Shown here: positions 32,930-43,133 of the stretch, in pieces
Layout of the letters: each line of letters opens with the position of its first letter
How positions within the stretch are numbered: position 1 is the first letter of the stretch
NCBI GenBank assembly: GCA_949152475.1
Contig: OX424559.1
Location: 31,167,119-31,231,118, forward strand
Length of the DNA stretch: 64,000 nt
Direction: 5' to 3'
Origin: Terebella lapidaria
Taxonomy: Eukaryota; Annelida; Polychaeta; Terebellida; Terebellidae
Program-made: the position numbers and the translations under genes
Notes under the pieces: generated by a model
Databases searched by the model: none
What the model was told of the DNA's origin: nothing
Seen by the model: the letters and a program-made list of their open reading frames with translations, nothing else

Positions 32930-35488
32930 CTACTGGTTTTCCGACACCTCGTCTGTCAAACTGTTCCGCTCACCAATCTCCTCGATTAGTCGACTCAAGC
33001 GCTCCTCCTTGGTCCGAGGTGGCGGCCGATCTGGACACTGGTACTTCCGATGACCCGGCTTCCCACAGTACCAACAGTCATCTGGTCCCGGCCTAGCGCT
33101 TGGTCCCTTGTTCTCAGCAGTGGCGGCCCTCGGCTTGATGGATAGCACCTGCTCACACAGCTCGATTAGTCGATCCAGCTTCCTGTCTTGGCTCTCAAAG
33201 AGCCCCTTGAAGTAGGGAAGTCTGGGTAGACCCGCTACGTTCGGCTGGTTGCTCTGCTGCCCACTGGTGGTAATCTCGCCTCCCTGCTGGTTCTTCAACA
33301 GCTGTAGGACCCGTCCTAGAGCTGGCTCGGAGTCCTCCGACTCTATGGACATCACCGGCTTCCCAGGCTTGGGTTTGACACATTCGTACTGGGTCACGAA
33401 CGCTATGGCCTCCTCCATGGTCTTCATCTTCCTCATGAGCGCCATCACCTTCATGTCCCCATCTGGATGGCCCTTCCAGAAGTGGTCTAAGGCGATAGCC
33501 TCCTGAGCTGCGGAGTTCAGATCCGGATAACCACGGCCGGCCAGTCGCTGCAACTCATAGCCGTACTGCTGGGGTGTCTCTGCCTTCCTGCGGGTTCTCT
33601 GTCCCAAGGTCGCCTTGTAGGACTCCTCCTGACAGTCAGGGTCGAATCGTAGGGTCAGCTTGTCGGTCAGAACGTCGATGTCCCTCCGGTCTGCAGGACT
33701 CAGGCTGGTCAGCATTCGTCGCGCCTCTCCTGTCAAGCTCCCGGCTAAGTAGACGCCCTGTTCCCGCTTGCTCCATCCGTTGACCTCTGCGATGACGTCA
33801 AAGTGGGCCCGGTACACCGGCCACTCTATGGAAGTCCCATCGAACTTGTCAGGGGTCAGCATCTTCCGGTTCCTTCTGCCGTTCTGATTCCAGACTGTGC
33901 TGTCCTCGGACGACGAGTCCTCCTGCCTCCGTCTCGGCCTAGGGCTTCGTCGGTGCAGCGGCGGTCCCCGCCTCGGTGGTCTCCTCCCCCGTCCTGGGTA
34001 ACCATGGCTGCTGTCGGTCCCTCCATCAGATGAAGGCCCCTCATCGCCCGATGATGAGAAAGGGTGCTGTCTCCGGCCTCCCTGGGTGACTGAAATAGAA
34101 GCTGGATTTCTCCAGGAGGCTGGCTGTCTCGGTTGTCGACTGGGTGAAGACCTCCCTCTTCCGCGAACGCTGTCTTCCGCGAACCCTCCGCGAACACTGT
34201 CTTCCGCGAACCTTCCGCGAACGGACTCTTCCGCCAACAGCTCCCGAAGAAGTTCTTCCGCGAACAGGCCTCTTCCGCGAACGCCGTCTTCCGCGAGTCT
34301 TCCGCGAACGGGCTCGTCCGCCAAGATGTCTCGGAGACGTCCCTCCACAAAAGATGCACGTCCGCGAACGCCATCTTCCGCGAGTCTTCCGCGAACCGGC
34401 TCATCCGCGAATGGTCTTCCCCGTCTATTCTGAAAAACTGGAAAGGAAGATTGGTCGCCTGGATCACTCCTTTCGTCGAGCCGCCGTCTGGGTGAAGACT
34501 CCTCTCTTCCGCGAACACTCTCTTCCGCGAGTCGTCCTCGTCCGCGAACGTGGTCGTCCGCGAAGGGCCCTCCCCGGTCACAAGCGTCCTCGTCACCAAA
34601 GACTCCCCCTCGCCCACGAGCCCGTTCATCCACGAAGGATCCCCGGCTGCAAGCGTCCCTGTCGCCGAAGAATGCCTCTCGTCCGCGAATGTTCTCTTCC
34701 GCGAAAAGTCCTCTCCCTCTCGAGCTGCTCTCTTGGGTCGGAGCCCAAGTAACCCGTCCTCCAGTCACTCCCGTTTGTCGACTCGTCACACCCGACCGCT
34801 GCCCTGTTGCACCAGACTGCTGCTCTGTTGCACCAGACTGCTGCTGGGACTGGTCCCAAAGCCGTCTCAATGCTGCATTCTCTGGAGGTGCCACACTTGG
34901 ACTCTGCTCCGGTAGCTGTAGCCGATCCCTCCTCGCCCAGATTTCGCCGTCCTCCCCGTCCAGATTGACGTACTCCGGTCCCAGCACTCGTCGGAACTCG
35001 GGGCCCCTCCTAACGCTCTCAAGGTAGGTTGACCTCTCCCTGTCTCGATCGTGCTGCCACCCAGAGTCGTGTCTGAAAAGAAAACGGTTGTCGGGTGTCT
35101 GGCTCCGGGGTCTCTGTTGACTCGTCGACTGGCCCATGGAAGGTCTCGACCTCCCTGGTTGCTCCTCACTCGTCGAAACGTCCCGTCTACCCCTGGCTGT
35201 GAAGCTGCTCTTCCGCGAACGGTCGTCTTCCGCGAACGTTGTCTTCCGCGAACGGTCGTCGGCCTCTTCCGCCAAGGTCGTCTTCCGCGAACGGTTGTCG
35301 TCCGCGAACGTCTTCCGCGAACGGTCGTCTTCCGCGAACGTCTTCCGCGAACGGTCGTCTCCCTCTTCCGCAAAGGTCGGCTTCCGCGAACCGCTGTCTT
35401 CCTCGTCCGCAAGTGAGGCCGTCCGCGAAGAGTCTTCCTCTTCACCTCCTGTCTTCCCTGGGGCAGTTTCGTCGTTTTCGCCGGACAT
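32930..35488 (-). CDS. gag: Gag polyprotein
   Basis: 852 residues from ATG at 35,488; the frame is open further upstream into the LTR. Residues about 20-95 and 255-450 are repeats such as RSRKTTFAEDD and VRGRLAEDG, the translation of the CGTTCGCGGAAG nucleotide motif. An arginine-rich, low-complexity part follows. A capsid-like retrotrans_gag domain lies around residues 560-720 (TPDKFDGTSIEWPVYRAHFD, later RFDPDCQEESY). A CCHC zinc knuckle is at 805-818 (CWYCGKPGHRKYQC), which would bind genomic RNA. At 852 residues it is long for Gag because of the repeat-rich N-terminal half. It is followed by pol in the -1 frame. Confidence 0.9.
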   Translation of the reverse strand: MSGENDETAPGKTGGEEEDSSRTASLADEEDSGSRKPTFAEEGDDRSRKTFAEDDRSRKTFADDNRSRKTTLAEEADDRSRKTTFAEDDRSRKSSFTARGRRDVSTSEEQPGRSRPSMGQSTSQQRPRSQTPDNRFLFRHDSGWQHDRDRERSTYLESVRRGPEFRRVLGPEYVNLDGEDGEIWARRDRLQLPEQSPSVAPPENAALRRLWDQSQQQSGATEQQSGATGQRSGVTSRQTGVTGGRVTWAPTQESSSRGRGLFAEENIRGREAFFGDRDACSRGSFVDERARGRGGVFGDEDACDRGGPFADDHVRGRGRLAEESVRGREESSPRRRLDERSDPGDQSSFPVFQNRRGRPFADEPVRGRLAEDGVRGRASFVEGRLRDILADEPVRGRLAEDGVRGRGLFAEELLRELLAEESVRGRFAEDSVRGGFAEDSVRGRGRSSPSRQPRQPASWRNPASISVTQGGRRQHPFSSSGDEGPSSDGGTDSSHGYPGRGRRPPRRGPPLHRRSPRPRRRQEDSSSEDSTVWNQNGRRNRKMLTPDKFDGTSIEWPVYRAHFDVIAEVNGWSKREQGVYLAGSLTGEARRMLTSLSPADRRDIDVLTDKLTLRFDPDCQEESYKATLGQRTRRKAETPQQYGYELQRLAGRGYPDLNSAAQEAIALDHFWKGHPDGDMKVMALMRKMKTMEEAIAFVTQYECVKPKPGKPVMSIESEDSEPALGRVLQLLKNQQGGEITTSGQQSNQPNVAGLPRLPYFKGLFESQDRKLDRLIELCEQVLSIKPRAATAENKGPSARPGPDDCWYCGKPGHRKYQCPDRPPPRTKEERLSRLIEEIGERNSLTDEVSENQ
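32936..32942 (-). promoter_or_regulatory. Candidate -1 frameshift heptamer
   Basis: The minus strand reads G GAA AAC in the gag frame, two codons before the gag stop. The pol frame is -1 relative to gag and stays open from 32,969, giving a 40-base overlap around this site. GGAAAAC is not the strict XXXYYYZ form, but its AAAAC half is a strong slipping A-site. Confidence 0.55.
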
Positions 35489-35530
35489 GAGTGATGCTGA
35501 GGTTCGTTCCCTGGCAGTAGACCCTCGGGG

Positions 35531-35548
35531 ATCCTGGTCACGGCACCA
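35531..35548 (-). promoter_or_regulatory. Primer binding site, tRNA-His type
   Basis: Three bases after the 5' LTR the minus strand reads TGGTGCCGTGACCAGGAT. Animal tRNA-His ends in GTCACGGCACCA, so the first 12 bases pair exactly and most of the rest would too. This tRNA would prime minus-strand cDNA synthesis. Confidence 0.8.
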
Positions 35549-35551
35549 AGT

Positions 35552-36447
35552 TGTGACGTTTGGTAATGACTTGTTTTCGGTGTGGCCCAAAAAACCTGGT
35601 TTCTCTGATCGTATAGACTTTATGTAACTCCCGCTCGTTGTGATTCGAGAGCCGTCACTAAATTGGTGTCCCCCAACGCTGGTGTATCATCACTCCGTAG
35701 CTCACCGGCTTCACTTAGGCAAGAAGCAACTCAGATGTAAATAAATTGAAGATTTATATACATCAAATCAACTTACAATTGTATGGCTGGTCACCCACGT
35801 GACGTACAAATATGAAGTTCAGACATGGAGCACTGTATGATCACATTTCAAAAATAAATAGTGCACGAGGGCACAACTAAAAAGAGTTCTTGGCCGGCGG
35901 CGTCTCTCTGTCCCTTCCCGTTGAAGTTTCCCGTCCCGCTTAGTCGAATGGTTTCTCCAGGTAGTCGGTCTAAATCCCGGTTGACTCTAAGGCCCTGAAG
36001 AAGGAGTCGTCCGCACGGAGTTCGTCGAGTCCCTTGGCTGTGGCGGTGACGATCTCCCCACGGTCGATGTCGCTGTTGCAGTGCTCTCAGAGCGGCCGTC
36101 CGCTCTCCCTTATATAGCCAGGGTGGCTGCGCGCGCATCTTCGTCCGCGAACGTATCTTCCGCACTCTTCTCCACGTGGTGAAGACTGCGTCCGCGAACG
36201 GTTCTTCCGCGAAGGCTCCTCTTCCGCGAACGGTGCTTCCGCGACTGATGCTTCCGCTGACGATGCTTCCGCAATCGTGCTTCCGCGAACGGTTCTTCCG
36301 CGAACGATGCTTCCGCTGATGATGCTTCCGCAATCGTGCTTCCGCGAACGGTTCTTCCGCGAACGGTGTCTTCGCAAGTGGACTTTGTAGATCACGTGAC
36401 CGTTCCTAACGAACGTTTCAGCGCGGCAGTTGCATGGTTTTGTTACA
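35552..36447 (-). repeat. 5' LTR
   Basis: 896 bp. On the minus strand it begins TGTAACA and ends CGTCACA, the usual TG...CA. The motif array (36,143-36,377) is followed by a TATA box at about 36,110-36,117. It therefore holds the promoter of the element. Confidence 0.95.
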
Positions 36448-36493
36448 CATGTCTGACATCACAGGGGGCACCAAAGTCAAACCTATTCGAACA
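36448..36493 (-). CDS. Sulfotransferase exon 2, 5' part
   Basis: After an acceptor (GCGATTAG) the exon begins in phase 0 with CSNRFDFGAPCDV. It is then cut by the retrotransposon at the CATG duplication. With the 3' part at 25,274-25,489 and one CATG removed, the exon is 258 bases long, exactly 86 codons. This supports the model. Confidence 0.78.
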
Positions 36494-36732
36494 CTAATCG
36501 CAAAACACAAATACAGGCAATAAGAACATATGTTCACATCAAATTACACTCAATTAAGTCAATAGTGGTTCAATGTTTAGACATTATATCTTTAATGGTA
36601 ATGCCTTAGCAGTGTGAAAAATGTTTTCACTGGCTTGATTTACCGTGGTATACTGTTCGTTCTGGGTTTGAAAATACTTGTAACTGCTGATACTGTATGC
36701 ATGTAAAAACAATGCAATGCTTATGTGCTTAC

Positions 36733-36915
36733 ATTAATACGCGAGCTCTCATTATATTTACGATACCACTGTCCTTGGATATATCGGTTAAATTTCTTGT
36801 TCGCATCCGGATCCAGCAGACTGTAAGTTCCAACGTATCCAACATATAGGAGGAATGACACAACTGTGATTCCAAGAGTAACGAACAGAAAATGGTGCCG
36901 GGATATACCACTCAT
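36733..36915 (-). CDS. Sulfotransferase exon 1 (membrane anchor)
   Basis: It has 61 codons from ATG at 36,915 to a GTAAGC donor, ending in phase 0. A short basic/histidine N-terminus (MSGISRHH) is followed by a hydrophobic segment at residues 9-30 (FLFVTLGITVVSFLLYVGYV), a signal anchor of a type II Golgi protein. A polar stem follows. Another ATG frame overlapping it has no such pattern. Confidence 0.82.
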
Positions 36916-39585
36916 ATTATTGCGTTTGCACGAAATTGTGTATATCTGTCTGAAAGGCTCATATGGCGGTAAAAATGTGAACTACATATTTCCCGAACAA
37001 CCAAGTTTTAAAATAATATCGTTTTTTTAAAATTTGTCATGATTTTTGGTTCACTGTTGAAATCGATCATATAGAACACACCACACATTTGAGTTTTTTC
37101 GGAGATTGAATTGAATTGGCTTCGATAACTCTACAAAGTCAATATCTGTATCAATATCTCAACCACATGTCATATCCACTCACTACCATGCCATATTAAA
37201 AATAATTTGGGAAATATTGACGTATCGATATATTTTCATTTGGCGAAAACTCACATGATATTGATATATTATGTGAAGATTTTCACCACAGGCAGGAGAA
37301 CAACGATGCAGCAGTCAAATGAGTTCATCAGATTAAACTATGTCCAATCGAACCTTTGATACCACAAGAGGCTTTATATGGAGAATTGAATGGATTTGTC
37401 AAGAGAATTGCCTTGACCTGAATCATTTGTGTGTGGATATATAAATACATCAGCTCTGATAACCAACACCTTAGCCAGGTTGTTGCACATGTTCATAGAG
37501 CTACATTTTTCCGATCATAGGTAATCAGTAATCACTATGGTTAACAAAAGTCCAACATATTCATTTGACTCAATGTTTTCCTGCAGATTACATTTGCGCA
37601 CGTATTTTTTTTTTGGAAACTCACATTGAACGTGCCAGACACCAAGCCGCATCCAGATGTGTATTATATTATACTATTTCTTGAAACAACGCAAGTTTTA
37701 TGTGAGAAAAAAGCTATGGTCTATAACATTTATTACTGACTAAGAGAAAAGACTATTGTTGGGCAACATTTTGGGCGATAGGGTGGCCTGCAATCGGAAA
37801 TTGTCAAGCTATTTCATCACCATCTGATTCACAAAATGCAATTTCCATTTGGATTTTCTGTCACGTGATCCATTTTTCAGAGAGTGGAAGTGAAGAAAGA
37901 ACCATAAACACTGTGGCGAGACTGGATGCCTAACGATCCCGCAATGGTGGACAGTAAATACGGTGTTTTAGGTTCTTAAATTTATTTTAACAAATGACAG
38001 CGCCATTTGTTGTGAATAAATATATGGAAAGTAGCTTAGAGTTTTGGTCAAATTCCTGCCTAGTTATTTCAAGCAGATCACGTCTTTTCATTGATATATA
38101 ATGACAAAAGGAACTAATGATGAGATTCCCCAACGGTATATTATAAGAATAGAATAGACAACGAACAGTCGTAGGGTATGACGAATACAGAGTCAATCCT
38201 CGAGCTAGTGTAAAGTCATACCCTAGGCTGTGAGTTGTCTATTGTACTCGTACTACGGGTGTGTCTACGTGGAATAGACCACGGTCTTGCCTATTGTTGA
38301 AGGCATCAACCGTGGTACAAGTGTTACTATTGTTAGACTGGGTTCGTAACCCATTGTGAGGTTGTTTAGCACTCCGTAGAAGAACATGCGGCCCACTGCC
38401 CATCAACCTACGAAAATAATTCAGAAATCCGAAACAAACCCCATGGAATAGACACATGACAAGTACATAAGTACCTAATCACAAGTCAAAAGGCTACTGA
38501 TTTGATGGTATCCTCGGGGACAGATTTAACGTCCACCAGCGGTGACACCGGCTCAGTGTTATGAAGTATCAATCTATTACCACCAGTACAGCCAAATTTT
38601 GATGAGTCCAATAACAAACGAAAACAATGTTTGGGATGATAACGTTTTTTTGTCTCTTACCTGACGTTTTGCTTTACAACCACAGAAAGCCAGACGGGTT
38701 TTTCCTGTCACTGTTCTCATCATGGGACAATGCATGTAGAGTGTCAGAATTATATTTTTTATTAAAACACAGCCGCACATCTGACATGATCCCACACATC
38801 TATTTAGTTGGTAATCCATTAAAAGGTAATCATGTGAAAGTCAAGTATGTATTCGTATTTGAATACATTCCAAAGCTTCCGCTAAATGTTTGGTGATGGC
38901 TCCTTAAAGTGGAATAATCGGTTTCAGAAATTCGTTATCAATCAATTGGCTATCATATATTAGATGATATAGCACCTTTACAACCACCAAATTACGTTCG
39001 CATGACCCTGCATTGTAGTTTGAACATACTGAACGCACGATGTGAACCATGTAAGAGGATTGTTTACATCTGTGCTAACATAAACAAAGACAGGAATTTC
39101 CCTATATTCCATTATTTTGCAACACAAAAAGAATCGAACTGAATATTTGGGGTTCAATCACTATGATATACCATACATATAAAAGTTTCAATTGATAGGG
39201 TTGTATATTTTTGTACATTGTCAGGTATTTTTGTTAATTTTGCATCACTGCATGGGAACCGTTTCTTGAAAAATCCAATTTTCAATGTCAAATTTAGACA
39301 AATTGGTGTGCACATTGGAATTTTTGCATGGGTACAGCTGCTCTGAGAGCATTTATTGATCGCTTTCAATTGGTAAACCAAAAACCGCTTATTCCACTTC
39401 AAAGTAGGTGAATTACGCTATCATGGAATCTTGTATTCGGCCCCCAAGTAGCCAATGGTGCCTTCTATGGACATCACCATGCATGGCGCCAGACATGCAT
39501 AGCTTGATAGGATAAAATATATTCTACCTACTTTCTGAAATGTCAGCTCACCAAATCTCCAAAACTTTTATCTGGTGTGACAGAT
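36916..39585. other. Upstream of sulfotransferase; no gene seen
   Basis: AT-rich DNA with short frames. It should contain the promoter of the sulfotransferase gene, but no clear TATA box or initiator could be assigned. A hairpin lies at 38,153-38,243. Confidence 0.45.
38153..38243. repeat. Inverted repeat around 38.2 kb
   Basis: AATAGACAAC...GTAGGGTATGAC is answered by GTCATACCCTAGG...GTTGTCTATT about 35 bases later, an imperfect palindrome. Further AATAGAC/GGTCTATT copies follow to about 38,450, suggesting a decayed foldback element. Confidence 0.6.
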
Positions 39586-39802
39586 TGTGGAGTTACTCAC
39601 GTGGATGCAACGTGGCCGTAGGTTGGCATCCCACTCTCCACACCTGAACGAACTTGGCCCACTGCTGCCTGACGCTGGCGCTGCCGGGCGTGTACGACGT
39701 GGGAAAAAGATGAACACTTCGCAACTTCAGCATGATCTCTCCGTCGCTTCCAGCTGCAACATACGTCCTCGGCTTTGAACTATGAGCTCCTTGTACATCC
39801 AA
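39586..39802 (-). pseudogene. Degenerate THAP-domain-like exon
   Basis: The minus strand encodes RTYVAAGSDGE, then LRSVHLFPT and SVRQQWAKFVQVWRV. This follows the pattern of THAP zinc fingers (C-x-A-G-C ... LHxFPxxPxxRxxWxxFVQ). The two N-terminal zinc cysteines are replaced by Y and S, so metal binding is doubtful. The exon ends at a good donor (CAC then GTGAGTAA). A hairpin-ended repeat abuts its 5' side. THAP domains are common in P-element-derived transposases and host regulators. Confidence 0.4.
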
Positions 39803-42800
39803 AAAATTAGCCCAAGGGCTAAGATAGGTTACCGGACATATTTGGCTTTAAGCATTGCAAGTGACATATGACTTTGAGATTTACTAATCAAGGTCATCTT
39901 TGTGAACTGCAATATCACCATTAGGTATGCTGCATATGACTTCATATATGTTCGTAATACAAACATATAAGCTCTATCAACAAGTATTTTGTCTGTAGAG
40001 GCCAATTTACACATGTCAGGTCAGGCAAGGTTGTGAGATTTGGATTTCAAGGTCATATATAAGGTCAAATTCAAGGTCTCCAAGAGATGTGCTATAAATA
40101 CATGACTTCTTGTTAACTTATACACAATCCTAACCTGTATGTGCAAGTGTTTAAGCCTTGGCTAATATACATATTTCACATCAGACATTTAGCACTCAAA
40201 ATCATCTGAGGTCAAGGTCATCATCAGTTGTTCCATATATGACCTTCTATATGCTCATAATGCAAACTTTTAAAGCTCTATCTACAAGCATTTCATCTGT
40301 AGAGGCAAATCTGTGCCATTTTTTCTACCCCAAAATGGCTGTTTTGACCTTTCAAGGTCATCAAAGGTCAAATTCAAGGTCACCACACAAGTCGCCATAT
40401 ATGACTTCCCATTTGAAAGTGCCAATTTCTAAGCTCTATCTTCAAGTGTTCTATGAGTACAATCCGCGCAGTTCCCATTATGAAGGAAAAAAGTGCCGAA
40501 AATTTTCTAAGTCCAAAATTTTTTTCACAGGGTGAAAACATTTTTTTGTCTAGAAATGACCCTAAATGGATAGCAATGCGATTTGGGCCGAAAAATGTTT
40601 TTTTCGTCGACCCGTCGAAAATTCAAAATGGCAGCCATACGCAGACCGGCGATTCAAGGGCAACCAAACTTATACACATCACAGAGGTACATAACTAGAA
40701 TCTTTTGAAACAAAAATCTCAAATCTGATCAGACAGTTTTCGAGAAAAGACAGACAAGGTGCTAATTTGGACATTTTTCGACCAAAAAATGGCTGTTTTG
40801 ACCTTTCAAGGTCATCCAAGGTCAAATTCAAGGTCACCACACAAGTCGCCATATATGACTTTCCATTTGAAAGTGCCAATTTCTAGGGCCTGCACGATTA
40901 ATGGGTTAACCGCCGACGGCTAGCATTTTTTTAATAACCGTGTATAACCGGCTGTTAAATCTCCAAACGATTAACCGGTTAACCATCAAACACCGGTTAA
41001 CTGTCTTTTATAACCTTGATCAGTGATCACCAAACTGTCTGCTCATGCTCCTGAGGCATGCTTTTGAGGGCATTTAAACTCGTTAACTTTGTCGCCATGG
41101 GGCCATAAAGCGATCTGCGGTTTGTCGCGGTCGCGTGGATGCGTGCCACCTGCTAAAGGGATTATGTGTGTGCATCTTTAACAGATACACAGGCTCGCGG
41201 CTTTCTCTCATATTAATATCGAAATTAACGAAGTTAAATAGGGGAAATACAAGTTTTCCTAAATGAAACATAAAGACACCTACACACACATAGACATATA
41301 GCAATCAAAACCATTCGGGGACGTATTAAGAAGTGAACCCCAAACACTTCGCCTCAGGCTTAACTTCGGATGGTAAGGATTGTATATGTGAAAGAATGTG
41401 CAATGTCAGGTATAACGCAATCAGAACTGGAAAGAGCACATATATTCAGTAATATGCAAAATATGTACAGTTAATACAGTTTAGTTCATTGAGTTATACA
41501 TATATGTTGAGGTTATATTTCAATAGTTTCCAAATCTTCAGCAAGAAGTAAAAGATTTTAAAAAATGCGGTCAAAGGTCAAATTCAAGGTCATCAAAATA
41601 TTAGGCGTTTATCATTTCCTATATGCCCACAACTGATTCCTAAGCTACAAATTCGACCATAAGTGAGATATTAGCCATTTTGTGTTCTTGACCTTGAAAA
41701 TGAGGTCAGAGGTCAAATTCAAAGTCACAAGAATATTCAGCATATATCATATCCTACATGTCCACAAATGATCCCGAAGCTGTAAAATCGATAATAAGTG
41801 AGATATTAATCATTTTGTCCTGTGACCTTGAAAATGAGGTCAAAGGTCAAATTCAAGGTCATGACAATAATCTGCATATATCATTTCCTATATGTTCATA
41901 ATTGATTCCTAAGCTGTAAAGTCGATAAGAAGCGAGATATTAGCCATTTTGTCGTGACCTTGAAAATGAGGTCAAAGGTCAAGTTCAAGGTCATGACAAT
42001 AATCTGCATATATCATTTCCTATATGTTCATAATTGATTCCTAAGCTGTAAAGTCGATAATAAGTGAGATATTAGCCATTTTGCCCTGTGACCTTGAAAA
42101 TGAGGCCAAAGGTCAAATTCAAGGTCATGACAATAATCTGCATATATCATTTCCTATACGTCCACAATTGATTCCTAGGCTGTAAAGTCGATAATAAGCG
42201 AGATATTAGCCATTTTGTTCTCTGACCTTGAAACTGAGGTCAGAGGTCAAATTCAAGGTCACGATAATATTCAGCATATATTATTTTCTATATGTCTGCA
42301 ATTGATTCCTAAGCTGTAGAGTCGATAATAAGCGAGATATAAGCCATTTTGTGCTCTGACCTTGAAACTGAGGTCAGAGGTCAAATTCAAGGTCACGAGA
42401 ATATTCAGCATATATCATTTCCTATATGTCCACAATTGATTCCTAGTCTCTAATCTCAATATCAAGTGAGATATTAGGCATAATGTGTCACATTATAAAG
42501 CATAGGAGAATTTAACATGGGAAAGTCCCATTTGGGCCGAGTTTGGGCCAAAATGGCCCACTTCGAGCAATTCAAGCGCAACGAAATTTATAGACATCAT
42601 AGAAGTACATATGAGGAGTGTTATGTATCAAAAAGAAAAAAAGTTACTGAACAGATTTTGAGAAAATGGCCGCCAAAGTCGAAAATCAGGCCTTTTTCGT
42701 CGAAAACGGCCGCCATTTTGAAGAAAAAGCGAAAATCAAAAAACTAAAAAATACCTCTTGAATTATTTTTGAGTACTTTTCTGCAAAATTTCAGAAAAAT

Positions 42801-42919
42801 TCACCCGTAAACAAAAAAGATTAAAATGTGGACGACGACGACGACGACCGACGACAACGGACGACGGACGCAACGCCATGCCAATAGGTTATCGGACCAT
42901 AGGTCCGGTAACCTAAAAT
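39801..42919 (-). mobile_element. Hairpin-ended (HINE/pearl-like) element with tandem core
   Basis: One end is AAAAAATTAGCCCAAGGGCT, then AAGATAGGTTACCGG. The other is GGACCATAGGTCCGGTAACC then TAAAA. Thus GGTTACCGGAC is inverted at both ends and each end folds into a hairpin. Between lie two tandem sets of AAGGTCA-rich monomers (39.9-40.4 and 41.57-42.47 kb, about 134 bp each). The structure resembles non-autonomous Helentrons (HINE, such as bivalve pearl elements). The assignment is by architecture only. A hAT-like fragment is nested at 40.88 kb. Confidence 0.65.
40885..41560. mobile_element. Probable hAT-type fragment
   Basis: TAGGGCCTGCACGATTAATG at 40,885 resembles the common hAT terminus (CAGGGCTGCACGATTAAT). 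It is followed by GGTTAACC/TAACCGG repeats. The other end was not found; the monomer repeats resume near 41,565. Confidence 0.4.
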
Positions 42920-43039
42920 TGGAATAGAGCGGGTAAATTAAACCTAAACTAAACCTGACAATCACGTGTAAAAGGAAGTTCGCTCGAGCAGTGTTGACAG
43001 TTGGTTTCTCTCACTTGTTTTCTCTCACTTCGTATGCCT

Positions 43040-43133
43040 GATATGACTTTCTGTCCCCGGACTTTGAGATTGGATAACGGACCCTGTTTTGTTTGCTCGG
43101 AATACTTAATACTGGGTATTGATTCCAGGTCTA
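43040..43133. repeat. Dispersed repeat shared with 59.7 kb
   Basis: CCCTGTTTTGTTTGCTCGGA, then ATACTTAATACTGGGTATTG, also occurs at 59,716-59,812 with few changes. Nature unknown. Confidence 0.7.

Larger units (their letters stand above)
25490..36447 (-). mobile_element. Ty3/gypsy-type LTR retrotransposon, apparently complete
   Basis: Two direct 896-bp repeats bound the element. CATG lies at 25,486-25,489 and at 36,448-36,451 as target duplication. Order on the minus strand is LTR, primer site, gag, protease-RT-RNaseH-integrase, a zinc-finger ORF, polypurine tract, LTR. RNase H before integrase places it with Ty3/gypsy and not copia. No difference between LTRs was seen by eye, and all three ORFs are open, so insertion is recent. 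It lies inside coding exon 2 of a sulfotransferase gene, in the same orientation. Confidence 0.96.
21118..36915 (-). pseudogene. Uronyl/heparan 2-O-sulfotransferase-like gene, disrupted
   Basis: Seven minus-strand exons join in consistent phase into a type II membrane sulfotransferase. Total length (about 304 residues through exon 6 plus a C-terminal tail) fits the roughly 350-400 residues of the HS2ST/UST family. Enzymes of this family move sulfate from PAPS to the 2-O position of uronic acid in heparan or chondroitin/dermatan sulfate in the Golgi. Visible are an N-terminal membrane anchor, a PAPS 5'-phosphosulfate loop (LRTPRSGTSA), a 3'-phosphate motif (FNVVREPISHAVS) and a C-terminal block (YGHVKNRFHLV) that looks more like UST than HS2ST. 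Two lesions break it: an LTR retrotransposon in exon 2 and a 1-base deletion in exon 7. Which sugar it would use is uncertain. Confidence 0.82.

Noticed and set aside
35552..36447. LTRs assigned to an endogenous retrovirus
   Set aside because: There is no env, and the Pol order and motifs fit a Ty3/gypsy retrotransposon; infectious origin is unsupported.
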